A stretch of 64,000 nucleotides of DNA from Actinomycetota bacterium (GCA_040757835.1 JBFLWJ010000003.1:263240-327239), one strand, 5' to 3'; shown: positions 10,001 through 17,710, counted from the stretch's first letter. Numbers and translations are program-made. The notes: generated from the letters alone by a model not told the origin.

Positions 10001-10285
10001 CCCGTGCTCCCCGGCGATGACCAGTTCGCGGAAGGGCAGCTGTCGCACCGCCTCCGGGCCGAGCAGCAGCTTGAGGAGCAGCGAGAGTTCCTCCTGCGCC
10101 GCCCTTCCCGGCACCACCGCCAGCAGCGGTCCGGACACGGCACGAAAGAGGGAGGCCGCCAGGAACGGGTGAAGCTCCTCTTCGGCCTTGACCGCCATGC
10201 CGCCACCTCCCCCGGCCAGCGACTCCCGCGGCCAGGGGCCCAGGCTCTCCTCTACCAGTCCCTCCAGTTCCCGCAGTATCTCCAT
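7049..10285 (-). CDS. mfd: Transcription-repair coupling factor
   Basis: A 1078-residue Mfd, slightly shorter than the usual 1100-1180. It removes RNA polymerase stalled at DNA lesions and recruits UvrA. The start at 10285 (MEILRELEG) is preceded by AAGGAG at 10290-10295; an upstream in-frame ATG at 10303 lacks such a site. An N-terminal UvrB-like region is followed near residue 418 by the RNA-polymerase-interacting segment (HVNHGVAVYSGL). The helicase motor follows, with Walker A GDVGFGKTEVAVRAAF near residue 562 and motif II DEEH near 661, then ATPIPRTLQMS and the TRCF C-terminal domain. mazG follows it, while the insertion sequence and rplY lie upstream in divergent orientation. Confidence 0.97.
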   Translation of the reverse strand: MEILRELEGLVEESLGPWPRESLAGGGGGMAVKAEEELHPFLAASLFRAVSGPLLAVVPGRAAQEELSLLLKLLLGPEAVRQLPFRELVIAGEHGEDPEAVALRSRALRALGRGERVAVVCEARALTQLFPAAEKAVSPLRFEVGAEMDMAGTARRLSEAGYVRDYLVEGAGQFSVRGGILDVFDPGWPRPVRVEFFGDTVERIRHFNPVDQRSDEAREEVEIFPVVLPDAGGGGMGLLELAPEGTVAALLQPMLVREKLRARGEDMDLAAWARGKPFFTVELDPMAPYPTAAVPSLGATEYRGRHEDLLADLRQLLADGWRVAVLMDTRGRTERLREILGEEGIGVRPGQPMRPGTVTLAEGSWTRGFRLTREKVALLTEGDIFGSVRMRPAPAGAVSGKPVEGWWDLDEGDYVVHVNHGVAVYSGLVEREVDGAVREYLLLRYAGDDALYVPTDRIDLVHRYVGVEKPAVHHLSGHHWGRVKRRARSAVKEMAMDLLGLYADRMAGEGHAFGPDDPWQRELESSFPYAETPDQERAIRDVKRDMEKARPMDRLVYGDVGFGKTEVAVRAAFKAVMDGKQVAVLVPTTVLAQQHQRTFAERFASFPVRLESLSRFRSPREQKEVLEKLATGEVDVVIGTHRLLQDDVRPANLGLVIVDEEHRFGVAQKERLKALRRSVDVLTLTATPIPRTLQMSLSGIRDLSIMDTPIEERYAVITSVGPYDDELVREAVRRELAREGQVFFVHNRVRSIERTAKRLHELVPEARIVVGHGQMKEGRLAAVMDDFIAGRADVLVCTTIVESGLDIPNVNTLIVDAAENLGLSQLYHLRGRIGRGNRQAYAFFLFREGGYLSGGALQRLKVIRDFSELGSGLRVAMKDLEIRGAGNLLGAEQHGHVEAVGFELYCRMLAEAVDELRGVSRPRTSEVTIDLPLRAFITPEYVARTSRRIELYRRLSEAASAQEIDALEEEARDRYGPPPPEAENLFGVARLRPACRAAGVREVGRDGDDLALRLNAEGAARAEALAGAAAAEGRPWRGSRYRGTLQELVLYFEPGSWPERGRDYMEGITSMLYSVATA

Positions 10286-10397
10286 GTCTCTCCTTGCCAG
10301 CACACGCCGAACGGGCCTCGATGCACAGCACCCAGGCCTCCGTACTATAATACAACACCCTACTTATCTCCCACGCCCGTTCTTTTCACCGTAGGTG

Positions 10398-10425
10398 GGG
10401 GTCAGCGCCTGGAAGGCCTGACCCC
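10398..10425. repeat. Hairpin with GGGGTCAG / CTGACCCC arms
   Basis: A near-perfect hairpin in the gap between mfd and the insertion sequence, with outer arms GGGGTCAG and CTGACCCC and an inner GCCT/AGGC pair. The outer eight bases match the ends of the REPIN-like element found seven times between 33.9 and 52.8 kb, but the CCCCTGACATGT part is missing. It may be a decayed or minimal relative of that family; chance similarity is possible. Confidence 0.45.
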
Positions 10426-10458
10426 GCTTGCCATTACCTGCCTCCCCACACCCCACAC

Positions 10459-10472
10459 CCCACGCCCCGTTG
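10459..10472. repeat. Left copy of 14-base direct repeat flanking the insertion sequence
   Basis: CCCACGCCCCGTTG immediately precedes the left end of the insertion sequence and occurs again at 11911-11924, one base beyond the right end. It is best read as a target-site duplication. Fourteen bases is long for most transposon families, and the local sequence is repetitive (CCCCACA units), so the true duplication might be shorter. Confidence 0.6.
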
Positions 10473-11909
10473 TGTTAGGAAAAATTGAAAAGTAGACACT
10501 TTAAGGTTTAAAAGTGGACCCTGGGAAACTCTCCCAATGGATAGACCACCGATTTGACCATCTTATCCCCCCACCATATCCTAAGCTCCATGGCACCCCT
10601 CTTCACGTCGGGGATGAGATGGACATCGACCTCGTCGTGCAGGGTCACCCCGGGCACTGGTATATCGTGCTTATGGATCTCTATCTTGCGATAGCTGTTC
10701 ACCATCCTTCTCTCCCGCAGGCAGAAGACGTCCCGGGGAAGGGAATAGGGCTTGGGGATGGCAAAGGGCCTGAAGAGGCTGTTTCCCTCCGAGAGCGCCT
10801 TTCCGAAGCGCACAGCAGGTATCTCCCCGGTGGTGGAATGGACCTGGCGATTGTTGTAGCGGTCCACCTCTTCCTTGAGGACCGCCCGCACCTCCTCCAT
10901 GGTGGAGAGCTTCTCCCGGGCGCAGGTCCTCACGATACGGTCCTGCAGCCAGCGGTAGGGCCTCTCCACCTTGCCTTTGGCCTGGGGGGAGAGGGCGTAG
11001 ACCACCTCCACACCCAATACGCGCATCACCTTCTTCCACTGGGGGTCCACGTCGCCGGTTAAGGCCACGTGCCTTCTCCATACGCCGTCCCTTGTCTTTA
11101 CGTAGCGGAAGACGGAGAGGGAATCCACGTAGTAGCGCAAGGGAATGCCGAATCGGCGCGTAACGTCCTCGGCGGCCCGGATATGGGCCCAGCTGCTCTC
11201 GGCGCCCCAGAAATCGGCGTAGAGGAGCAGGCGGGAAAAATCGCGAGGTTGGCAGGGCCCATTTCTCCAGGGCGTAGGGCGACCAGAGGTGATGGGAGGC
11301 GTCGTGCTGGATGAGGGCGTCCACCGCGGCGGTCACCACCTCGCGGTCATGCGCTTTCTTCTTCCTGCGCGGCTTATGGCATCCCATCCCCTTGGCCCGG
11401 TCGATGATGGTGGGCAGGGATACCTCTATTCCCTGTCCGACCAGACGGTCCCTGACCGCCGAGTAGTTGTAGCTGGTGATGGGAAGGGCGGGGTTGTCTA
11501 TGAGCTCCTTCTCCTCGAGGATGGCGCGGGCGATCCCCTTCTCCCACAGTGCGGGGATCCTGGCCGGCGAGGACCTGCGGTACTCCACGCTGAAGCCATC
11601 CGGATTCTCTCTGTATTCCCGGAGCAGGGAGAAGAAGCGTGCCTTGCCTATCCCCAGGATCTCCTCCACCTCCCTGCGCTCCAGGTTTTTCTCCAGGTAT
11701 CCCTTGAGCAAGGCTTTTACCTGTTCGGTGGTGAATCTCCTGTGGATCTGCTCCATGTCTCCTCCCTCCGTCCGGACTGTTTCTCCAGGCTTCAATTAAA
11801 GCCCGGTCGAGCGGAGGAGTCAGGTGGCAGTTCGGGCAGATCACCAGTTGGAATATCTTAGTGTCCAGTTTTCAAGCTTAAACTGTCCAGTTTTGAATTT
11901 TAGATAACA
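10473..11909 (-). mobile_element. Insertion sequence of about 1.44 kb with 48-base imperfect inverted ends
   Basis: The left end (10473-10520) begins TGTTAGGAAAAATTG and the right end, read inward from 11909 to 11862, begins TGTTATCTAAAATTC. The two align over about 48 bases with roughly a dozen differences, and each contains two spaced motifs of the type CTGGACA/GTGGAC, probably transposase binding sites. The element carries one DDE-type transposase gene, broken by a frameshift, and is bordered by 14-base direct repeats. It is AT-rich at its ends compared with the chromosome. The transposase stop codon at 10508 lies inside the left inverted repeat. The family name cannot be fixed without a search. 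Confidence 0.85.
10508..11756 (-). pseudogene. DDE integrase-core transposase, frameshifted
   Basis: The start at 11756 follows GGAGGAG. The N-terminal part in one frame has a helix-turn-helix region (RFTTEQVKALLKGYLEKNLE, VEEILGIGKARFFSLLREY) and the first catalytic aspartate in QHDASHHLWSPYA. Near 11240-11250 the coding frame changes. The rest, read in another frame, has RLLLYADFWGAESSWAHIRA, the second aspartate in YYVDSLSVFRYV, and the glutamate in KGKVERPYRWLQDR. At the junction the expected TSLDDxSR-like segment is shortened, which looks like a small deletion rather than a slippery programmed-frameshift site. The gene is probably inactive unless the break is an assembly error. All three catalytic acidic residues are otherwise present. 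Confidence 0.85.
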
Positions 11910-11910
11910 A

Positions 11911-11924
11911 CCCACGCCCCGTTG
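11911..11924. repeat. Right copy of 14-base direct repeat flanking the insertion sequence
   Basis: CCCACGCCCCGTTG, identical to 10459-10472. It ends exactly one base before the -35 hexamer of the rplY promoter, so the element inserted immediately upstream of that promoter. Confidence 0.6.
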
Positions 11925-11953
11925 TTGCCACCCTACCCGCTCTTCCCTATAAT
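11925..11953 (+). promoter_or_regulatory. Predicted promoter of rplY
   Basis: TTGCCA at 11925-11930, a 17-base spacer, and TATAAT at 11948-11953 give a strong housekeeping promoter match. Transcription would begin near 11960. This excludes the ATG at 11957 as the main start of rplY and supports the ATG at 12008. Confidence 0.8.
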
Positions 11954-12007
11954 TGTATGGTTGGACCGGCCCGAAAGTGGGCGATAAGGAAGAAGAGGTG
12001 GCGAGAG

Positions 12008-12694
12008 ATGCAAGCGGAACTGGTAGCCGTGCCCCGCGAGGAGAAGGGGAAAGAGGCGGCGAAACGGATGCGACATGCTGGGCGGATACCGGCCGTCCTC
12101 TACGGTCACGGGTTCGATCCCATGCTCATATCCCTCGATGAGAGGTCGTTCAAATCGCTGCTCCGGCACGAGAAGGGACTGCACGGACTCCTCGGCCTCA
12201 AGGTCGAGGGAGACGCGGGGGACCCCCATACCGTGGTGTTAAAGGAGCTGCAGCGCGATCCCATCAAGGACCACATCCTGCATGTGGATTTTCAGAAGAT
12301 ACGCGGCGACGAGGAACTCCACGCCGAAGTGGCGCTGCACTTCACGGGAGAGCCGGCCGGGGTCAAGGCAGGGGGGATCATGCAGCATTACCTCTACGAG
12401 GTGACGGTAGCCTGCCTGCCCAGGGACCTGCCCGAGGTCATCGAGGTCGACGTGTCCGGCCTCAAACTCAAAGAGAACCTTAGGGTGAGCGACCTTCCCT
12501 CCATGGAGGGGATAAGGTATATCAACAACCCCGATGAGATTGTCGCGGCGGTCACCCCCAAGCGCGTACGCGAGGAGGCAAGGGTCGTGGAGGAGCTCTT
12601 CGTGGAAGGCGAGGCCGCGCCCGCGGAGGGGGCGGCGGAGGCTCCGGCGGCAGCCGCGGAGGGCGAAGCCGCTCCCGGCGGAGAGCCGGAATAA
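12008..12694 (+). CDS. rplY: 50S ribosomal protein L25, Ctc-type with C-terminal domain
   Basis: A 228-residue L25/Ctc protein that binds 5S rRNA in the large ribosomal subunit. The L25 domain (residues about 1-90) shows KGKEAAKRMRHAGRIPAVLY, followed by the TL5/Ctc C-terminal beta domain. A low-complexity tail rich in alanine and glutamate (about the last 30 residues) is typical of GC-rich bacteria. The start at 12008 is downstream of the predicted transcription start and has a GAGGTGG-like ribosome site. pth follows on the same strand, as in Bacillus (ctc, pth). Confidence 0.95.
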   Translation: MQAELVAVPREEKGKEAAKRMRHAGRIPAVLYGHGFDPMLISLDERSFKSLLRHEKGLHGLLGLKVEGDAGDPHTVVLKELQRDPIKDHILHVDFQKIRGDEELHAEVALHFTGEPAGVKAGGIMQHYLYEVTVACLPRDLPEVIEVDVSGLKLKENLRVSDLPSMEGIRYINNPDEIVAAVTPKRVREEARVVEELFVEGEAAPAEGAAEAPAAAAEGEAAPGGEPE

Positions 12695-12714
12695 CCTGCA
12701 TTCGAAGTCGGTCT

Positions 12715-12745
12715 CACAGGGGCGGGAAAACCGCCCCTGTGTTTA
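12715..12745 (+). terminator. Stem-loop between rplY and pth, possible terminator or attenuator
   Basis: An 11-base-pair perfect stem (CACAGGGGCGG and CCGCCCCTGTG) closes a GAAAA loop. Only a short T-run follows (TTTAT) before the ribosome site of pth, so termination may be partial, and pth could be expressed by read-through. Confidence 0.6.
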
Positions 12746-12757
12746 TGGGGAGGCTGT

Positions 12758-13312
12758 ATGTTCCTGATCCTGGGCCTGGGAAACCCGGGAGAGCATTACC
12801 GCAGGACGCGGCATAACGCCGGCTTCTGGGCGGTGGAGGAGCTTTCGCGCAAGCACGGCGTGGCCCTCAAGCCCAAAAAGGGCTACGACCTCGCGGAGGT
12901 CAAGTTCTATACCGAGGACGTCTACCTGGCCCGTCCCCTCACTTATATGAACCTCAGCGGCAAGGCGGCCCGCAAGCTGCGCCGCAAACTGAAGGTGGAG
13001 CCGGCCTCCATCCTGGTCATCCACGACGACATCGACCTCAGGGAGGGCACCATCCGCATCAGGAAGGGCGGCTCCTCCGGCGGCCACCTGGGCGTGCAGT
13101 CCCTCATCGAGAACCTCGGTACGCAGGATTTCCCGCGTATCCGGGTGGGAGTGGGCCGTCCCCCGCAGGGCATGGACCCCGCCAAGTACGTACTCGCCGA
13201 GATGAAGGGCCCCGGCCTGGACGATTTTCTCTCCTGGTGCGAGAAAGCGGCGGCGGCTGCCGAGGCCGTGGTCATGGACGGCCTGGAGACCGCCATGAAC
13301 CTCTACAACTGA
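12758..13312 (+). CDS. pth: Peptidyl-tRNA hydrolase
   Basis: A 184-residue Pth, normal length for the family, that releases peptides from peptidyl-tRNAs dropped by ribosomes. The sequence has the N-terminal signature LILGLGNPGEHYRRTRHNAG with the catalytic histidine in RHNAGF, the RPLTYMNLSGKA segment, the HDDIDL motif with the catalytic aspartate, and KGGSSGGHLGVQSLIENLGT. A GGGGAGG ribosome site precedes the ATG. It lies 63 bases after rplY. Confidence 0.97.
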   Translation: MFLILGLGNPGEHYRRTRHNAGFWAVEELSRKHGVALKPKKGYDLAEVKFYTEDVYLARPLTYMNLSGKAARKLRRKLKVEPASILVIHDDIDLREGTIRIRKGGSSGGHLGVQSLIENLGTQDFPRIRVGVGRPPQGMDPAKYVLAEMKGPGLDDFLSWCEKAAAAAEAVVMDGLETAMNLYN

Positions 13313-13467
13313 GCACTCTTCGGGCGCTCTTGGAGATCAACGCGGGATTGCCGACCGCGAATGCTTTCCCGGCTTTGTCGGGGTTCCCATATCCGTCTTC
13401 TCGATTATCTATTCCTTCTTCCTCATAGAAGACACGTCCGTCCTTATCGCCAACGACGTATCAAGCA

Positions 13468-13498
13468 TTATGTGACATAACCCTCCTCCGTGACGTCA
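13468..13498. promoter_or_regulatory. Two palindromes upstream of the lipoprotein pair, possible operators
   Basis: TTATGTGACATAA at 13468-13480 is a perfect 13-base inverted repeat, and TGACGTCA at 13491-13498 is a perfect 8-base palindrome. They lie in the 259-base gap between pth and the lipoprotein genes, about 75-105 bases before the first lipoprotein start. A dimeric regulator could bind here, but none can be named. The rest of the gap shows a GGGCTT/AAGCCC hairpin near 13528-13551 and no other gene. Confidence 0.4.
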
Positions 13499-13571
13499 AA
13501 CCGGATGAAGGATGAGGCTCGTGGGCTTGTTTAGAGGAATAAGCCCGCCGTTGAGAGAAGAAACGACGGAG

Positions 13572-14150
13572 ATGAAAGCTAACAGGATCGTGATCCCGAT
13601 GGTGGCGCTGCTTTTCGCGGTGGTCCTGGCCCTGCCGGGTTGCGGCAACTCCGAGGCCAAGTCCAAGGTGGAAGAAGCCGTGGGGGTGATCGCGGCGACC
13701 CGGTCCGTTCAAGACGACCTCATGAGCCTGAACCAGCGCCTCAACGCCCTGGGCACGCGCTCCTCCAACGTGGAGGACACCATCGCCGAGGGCAAGTCCC
13801 TGGTGGAGATAGCCCTCATGGACCTGGACGAGCTGGAGACCGACTACGCCCGGGCCAGGGACATCCTGCGGGAGGTCGAGTCCATGGACGGGGCCGGGGA
13901 TTATGCGGAGTACGCCAGGCTCGCGCTGGCGGCACTGGAGACGGAGAGCGAGGCCCTGGCGGTAAACCGCCTGCTGCTCACCTCCGTCTGGGACATGCTG
14001 GACGTCCTGCCCATGGCCGAGAGCCAGGAGCAGCTCTCCTACTACGTGGAGGAGATCGACAGCCTCACCACCGAGGTGAACGACCTGCTGCAGCAGGGGG
14101 CGGCCGAGGCGGCCGAGGCCGACCGCTATTACCGGGAGGAAGGCCTGTGA
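13572..14150 (+). CDS. Predicted lipoprotein of unknown function (first of a pair)
   Basis: A 192-residue protein with a lipoprotein signal peptide (IVIPMVALLFAVVLALPGCG) whose lipobox cysteine would be acylated. The mature part is mostly helical with heptad-like spacing of leucines and acidic residues, so a coiled coil or helical bundle at the outer face of the membrane is likely. The start at 13572 follows CGGAG; an in-frame ATG at 13512 would add a charged segment before the signal peptide. It overlaps the next lipoprotein gene by four bases. No enzyme family was recognised. Confidence 0.8.
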   Translation: MKANRIVIPMVALLFAVVLALPGCGNSEAKSKVEEAVGVIAATRSVQDDLMSLNQRLNALGTRSSNVEDTIAEGKSLVEIALMDLDELETDYARARDILREVESMDGAGDYAEYARLALAALETESEALAVNRLLLTSVWDMLDVLPMAESQEQLSYYVEEIDSLTTEVNDLLQQGAAEAAEADRYYREEGL

Positions 14151-14707
14151 AAAAGGCGCCGGCACTCGTCCTGGTGCTGCTGCTGGCGCTGGCCGCCGCC
14201 GCCGGCTGCGGCTCCAGCGCCCGCGAATACGCCAGGGAGGCGCGGTCGAGCTACATCTCCGCGCGGGCCGTGCTGGTGGGCGTCGAGAAGTTCCCCTCTC
14301 AGATGGAGGAGCTGCTGCGCTCCACGGGCATCAGCGCGGTGGAGGAAGACGCCGACGCCCTCATCGACGAGGCCCGCGACCTGCTGCCCACCGCCTCCTC
14401 CGCCTTCCTCTCCGCTAAGCAGGCCGCGGAGCTCCTCGGCGCGGAAGACAGCGAGAAGTTCAACCCTTACGCCGACCGGCTGCTGCAGCTCTGCGGCCTC
14501 AACGAGCAGCTCATCAGCGCCTACTCGGAGTTCATCGCGGCCTCCAGCTCGGTGCTGCAGGGCCTGCCCTATGCCGAGGACCCCACCGCGCTCATGCCCA
14601 CCCTCGACTACCTCGACGAGCTGAGCCGGGGCATCCAGGAGCTGGGCGCCAGCATCGAGGTGCTGGAGGAGGAGACCGAGGCGCTCTACCGGCAGATAAC
14701 GCGGTGA
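14147..14707 (+). CDS. Predicted lipoprotein of unknown function (second of a pair)
   Basis: A 186-residue lipoprotein starting at the GTG that overlaps the preceding stop codon (GTGA), with the ribosome site GGAGGAAGG. The signal peptide (ALVLVLLLALAAAAGCGS) ends in a lipobox. The mature part is helical, acidic and similar in size and style to its upstream neighbour, which suggests an ancient duplication and joint function. The overlap implies translational coupling. No family was recognised. Confidence 0.8.
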   Translation: MKKAPALVLVLLLALAAAAGCGSSAREYAREARSSYISARAVLVGVEKFPSQMEELLRSTGISAVEEDADALIDEARDLLPTASSAFLSAKQAAELLGAEDSEKFNPYADRLLQLCGLNEQLISAYSEFIAASSSVLQGLPYAEDPTALMPTLDYLDELSRGIQELGASIEVLEEETEALYRQITR

Positions 14708-14748
14708 CCCGGCCCTTGGGGCCTCGAATCGATGGATGAGACCGACCT

Positions 14749-15714
14749 CTACGGCATGTTGTCGCCGCCGAAGAGTTCGCTCACCGACTCGTCCTTGAAG
14801 ACGCTGGCGATGGTGTTGGCGAAGATGGAGGCTATGGAGAGCACCTCCACCTTACCGCTCAGGCGCTCCGCGGGGATGGGCAGGGTGTTGGTCACCACCA
14901 CCTTTTTCAGGGGGCTCGCGTCCAGCCGTTCCCTGGCCGGCCCGGAGAAGATGCCGTGGGTTGCGCAGGCGTAGACCTCCCTGGCGCCGTTCCTGATCAA
15001 AGCTTCCGAGGACGCCGCCAGGGTGCCGGCGGTGTCGATCATGTCGTCCACCAGCACGGCGGTCTTTCCTTCCACCTCGCCGATGACGTGCAGCACCTCG
15101 GCCTGGTTGTGGCCCGGCCGGCGTTTGTGGAGTATGGCCATGGGCACGCCCAGTTGGTCGGTGTACTTGTTGGCCATCTTCACGCGCCCGGCATCGGGGG
15201 AGACGATGACCAGGTCCGGGAAGTCCTGGCGCGAGATATAGGAGGCCAGCAGGGGCACGGCGGTGAGGTGGTCCATGGGACCGGAGAAGAAACCCTGTAT
15301 CTGGCCGGCGTGCAGGTCCATGGTGAGGATGCGGTCCGCTCCGGCCACGGCGAGTACGTCCGCCATGAGCCTCGCGGTGATGGGCTCCCTGGCCAGGGTC
15401 TTCTTGTCCTGGCGCGAGTAGCCGTAATAGGGGACCACCGCGGAGATGCGCTTGGCCGAGGCCCTCTCCAGGGCGTCGATCATGATCAGCAGCTCCATGA
15501 TGTTGTCGTTGATGGGCTCGGAGCAGGTCTGGACGACGAAGGCGTCGCAGCCGCGCACGCTCTCCTCGAACCTGACGTATAGTTCGCCGTTGCTGAAGGT
15601 CTTGAGGTCCACCTTGCCCAGACCTATGCCCAGGTGGCCGGCGATCTGTCGCCCCAGTTCGGGATATGACCTCCCGCTGAAGATCATCAGCTTCTTGCGC
15701 GTTACCTCCTTCAA
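14749..15714 (-). CDS. prs: Ribose-phosphate pyrophosphokinase
   Basis: A 321-residue PRPP synthetase: ribose 5-phosphate plus ATP gives PRPP, for nucleotide, histidine, tryptophan and NAD synthesis. Visible motifs are the N-terminal IFSGRSYPELGRQIA, the loop YYGYSRQDKK, the DLHAGQIQGFF segment and the PRPP-binding signature VLVDDMIDTAGTL. The TTG start at 15714 overlaps the glmU stop as TTGA, with GGAGGAG provided by the last codons of glmU, so translation is coupled to glmU. The glmU-prs pair is conserved in Bacillus. Confidence 0.97.
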   Translation of the reverse strand: MKEVTRKKLMIFSGRSYPELGRQIAGHLGIGLGKVDLKTFSNGELYVRFEESVRGCDAFVVQTCSEPINDNIMELLIMIDALERASAKRISAVVPYYGYSRQDKKTLAREPITARLMADVLAVAGADRILTMDLHAGQIQGFFSGPMDHLTAVPLLASYISRQDFPDLVIVSPDAGRVKMANKYTDQLGVPMAILHKRRPGHNQAEVLHVIGEVEGKTAVLVDDMIDTAGTLAASSEALIRNGAREVYACATHGIFSGPARERLDASPLKKVVVTNTLPIPAERLSGKVEVLSIASIFANTIASVFKDESVSELFGGDNMP

Positions 15715-17099
15715 GGCCGCTCCTCCTCCTTCTTTCCGCCCCTCTTCCTGTATTCCGGGATGTTCTTCTGCTGGTTGCGTTCCACCCCCAGCCCGCCGGG
15801 CGGGACGTCCCTGGAAATGGTCGAGCCCGCGCCGGTCACCGCCCCCCTGCCTATGCGCACCGGGGCCACGAACATGGTATCGGACCCGATGAAGGCCTCG
15901 TCCTCGATGACGGTGCGGTGCTTGCTCACGCCGTCATAATTGCAGGTGATGCTGCCCGCCCCGACGTTCACGCCCTCGCCGATCTCCGCGTCGCCCATGT
16001 AGCTGAGGTGCGGCACCTTGCTCCCCCTGCCCACCACCGTCTTCTTCGTCTCCACGAAGGTGCCCGCCTTGGAGCCGGCGCGGAAGACGCTGCCCGGGCG
16101 CAGGCTGGCATAGGGGCCCACTTCCACCCCGTCCTCCAGCTCGCATTCCCGCACCGTGGCCTGCTCGACCGTGACCCCTCTGCCAAGGCGCGAATCGACG
16201 ATGCGCGTGTTGGGGCCGATGACGCAACCCTCCCCCACCGCCGTGGTCCCCTCCAGCATCACCAGGGGACGCAGGACGGTATCCCTGCCGATGGTCACCT
16301 CGCCGCCGATGAAGGTGGTCGCGGGGTCCTCCATGGTCACCCCCTCGGTCATCCAGCGGCGGTTGATGCGCTGCCGCATCACCGCCTCGGCCTGGGCCAG
16401 GTGCTCGCGTGAATTGACCCCCAGGGCCTCCGAGGCATCCGGGGTGATATGGGCGGAGATGGCCTTCCCGGCCTGCGCCAGCAGCGTGATGGCATCGGTG
16501 AGGAAGTACTCTCCCTTGGCGTTGGCGGTGCCCAGTTCCGGCAGGACCTTTTTCAGCTCCTGCCAGCGGAAGACGTAGGTCGAGGTGTTGACCTCCCTGG
16601 TCTCTCTCTGCGCGGGGCTGGCCTCTACCTCTTCCACAATGCCTTTTACCTGGCCTTTTTCGTCGCGCACTATCCTGCCGTAACCGGTGGGGTCGTCGAG
16701 GACCGTGGTGAGGACGGTCGCCGCCGCGCCTCCGGAGCTGTGGCTCTCGCACAGCTCGCGCAGGGTGGATGGGGTGAGCAACGGCGAGTCGGCGGTCACT
16801 ACCAGCAGCTCATCGGCGCTGATGTCGGGGGCGGCCACCATGACCGCGTGCCCCGTTCCCTTTCTCTCCTCCTGCACCACACAGGCGGCCCGCTCGCAGA
16901 CCTCGCCCTGTACCTCGTCGGCACCCCTGCCCACCACCACCAGGATATCGCCGATATGCCCCGTATCCCTGGCCTGCTCAAGGGCATCCAGGACCCACGA
17001 GAGCATGGGGCGGCCGCAGACATGGTGCATGACCTTGGGCCTGTCCGATTTCATGCGGGTACCTTCTCCCGCCGCCAGCACCAGCGCCGTGCGCCTCAT
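15711..17099 (-). CDS. glmU: Bifunctional UDP-N-acetylglucosamine pyrophosphorylase / glucosamine-1-phosphate acetyltransferase
   Basis: A 462-residue GlmU of normal length. It acetylates glucosamine 1-phosphate and then uridylates it to UDP-GlcNAc for peptidoglycan. The N-terminal nucleotidyltransferase domain begins ALVLAAGEGTRMKSDRPKVM. The C-terminal half is a left-handed beta-helix with hexapeptide repeats (VTIGRDTVLRP, EIGEGVNVGAGSITCNYDG), including the catalytic region KAGTFVETKK. The ribosome site AAGGAG precedes the ATG. It is transcribed with prs from the promoter at 17203-17231. Confidence 0.97.
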   Translation of the reverse strand: MRRTALVLAAGEGTRMKSDRPKVMHHVCGRPMLSWVLDALEQARDTGHIGDILVVVGRGADEVQGEVCERAACVVQEERKGTGHAVMVAAPDISADELLVVTADSPLLTPSTLRELCESHSSGGAAATVLTTVLDDPTGYGRIVRDEKGQVKGIVEEVEASPAQRETREVNTSTYVFRWQELKKVLPELGTANAKGEYFLTDAITLLAQAGKAISAHITPDASEALGVNSREHLAQAEAVMRQRINRRWMTEGVTMEDPATTFIGGEVTIGRDTVLRPLVMLEGTTAVGEGCVIGPNTRIVDSRLGRGVTVEQATVRECELEDGVEVGPYASLRPGSVFRAGSKAGTFVETKKTVVGRGSKVPHLSYMGDAEIGEGVNVGAGSITCNYDGVSKHRTVIEDEAFIGSDTMFVAPVRIGRGAVTGAGSTISRDVPPGGLGVERNQQKNIPEYRKRGGKKEEERP

Positions 17100-17202
17100 C
17101 TTCTCTCCTTACACCGCCTCGCTGAACAGGGAATCCAGCAAGTCACGCGCCTGGATCAGCCGGGTCCGCGCCGCCATCCGGCTGGATGCTCCCGACGGCA
17201 TT

Positions 17203-17231
17203 ATTGTATAGGACTGGTAGTGACAGTCCAA
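17203..17231 (-). promoter_or_regulatory. Predicted promoter of glmU-prs
   Basis: On the minus strand TTGGAC (17226-17231), a 17-base spacer and TACAAT (17203-17208) make a good housekeeping promoter. The start of transcription would lie near 17197, giving a leader of about 100 bases before glmU. It is located just downstream of the terminator that ends the spoVG-tRNA unit. Confidence 0.7.
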
Positions 17232-17240
17232 CTCGGGGAT

Positions 17241-17264
17241 AAAAAAAGAGGGCCCGGGGCCCTC
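17241..17264 (-). terminator. Rho-independent terminator after tRNA-Gln
   Basis: On the minus strand the self-complementary stem GAGGGCCCCGGGCCCTC is followed directly by seven T residues. It lies 8 bases beyond the tRNA 3' end and separates the spoVG-tRNA transcript from glmU. Confidence 0.9.
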
Positions 17265-17271
17265 GGTCAGC

Positions 17272-17345
<74 letters not shown>

Positions 17346-17367
17346 GAGAAGAGGCACGCTTATCGCC

Positions 17368-17649
17368 CTAATCCTCTTGGAGCGGCTCGCTCTCTCCCCT
17401 TTTGACCTTGAAGAACTCTCGCAGGACCGCTTCCTGGATCTTCTCCCGCGTCTCCGAGTTCAGGGGGTGAGCGATGTCTTTAAAATCTCCGTTTGGGAGC
17501 TTCCGGGAGGGCATTGCCACGAAATATCCGCGGTCTCCGTCCACAACACGCAGATCGTGGATGACGAAGCAGTCGTCTAGGATGATGCTGGCGATTCCTT
17601 TGACCATGTTCATGTCGATCTCACGTACGGTTACCCTTGTGATCTCCAA
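17368..17649 (-). CDS. spoVG: SpoVG family RNA/DNA-binding regulator
   Basis: A 93-residue SpoVG with the family core EITRVTVREIDMNMVKGIAS, VIHDLRVVDGDRGYFVAMPS and the C-terminal IAHPLNSETREKIQEAVL. SpoVG proteins are small nucleic-acid-binding regulators of division, sporulation or virulence in various bacteria. The TTG at 17649 is preferred because it matches the usual family N-terminus and has AGGGGGG nine bases upstream; an ATG at 17739 would add 30 atypical residues and overlaps the predicted -35 box. tRNA-Gln follows immediately, then glmU, matching the Bacillus spoVG-glmU-prs order. Confidence 0.94.
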   Translation of the reverse strand: MEITRVTVREIDMNMVKGIASIILDDCFVIHDLRVVDGDRGYFVAMPSRKLPNGDFKDIAHPLNSETREKIQEAVLREFFKVKRGESEPLQED

Positions 17650-17710
17650 GACTTGTGTCCCCCCTAAGTAGCTCGTTCGTCCCAATTTAACCGACAGGAA
17701 ACTTGTTAAT

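Noticed and set aside
11957-12007. Upstream ATG for rplY adding 17 residues
   Set aside because: It lies at or before the predicted transcription start from TTGCCA-17-TATAAT, and the added residues are not typical of L25.
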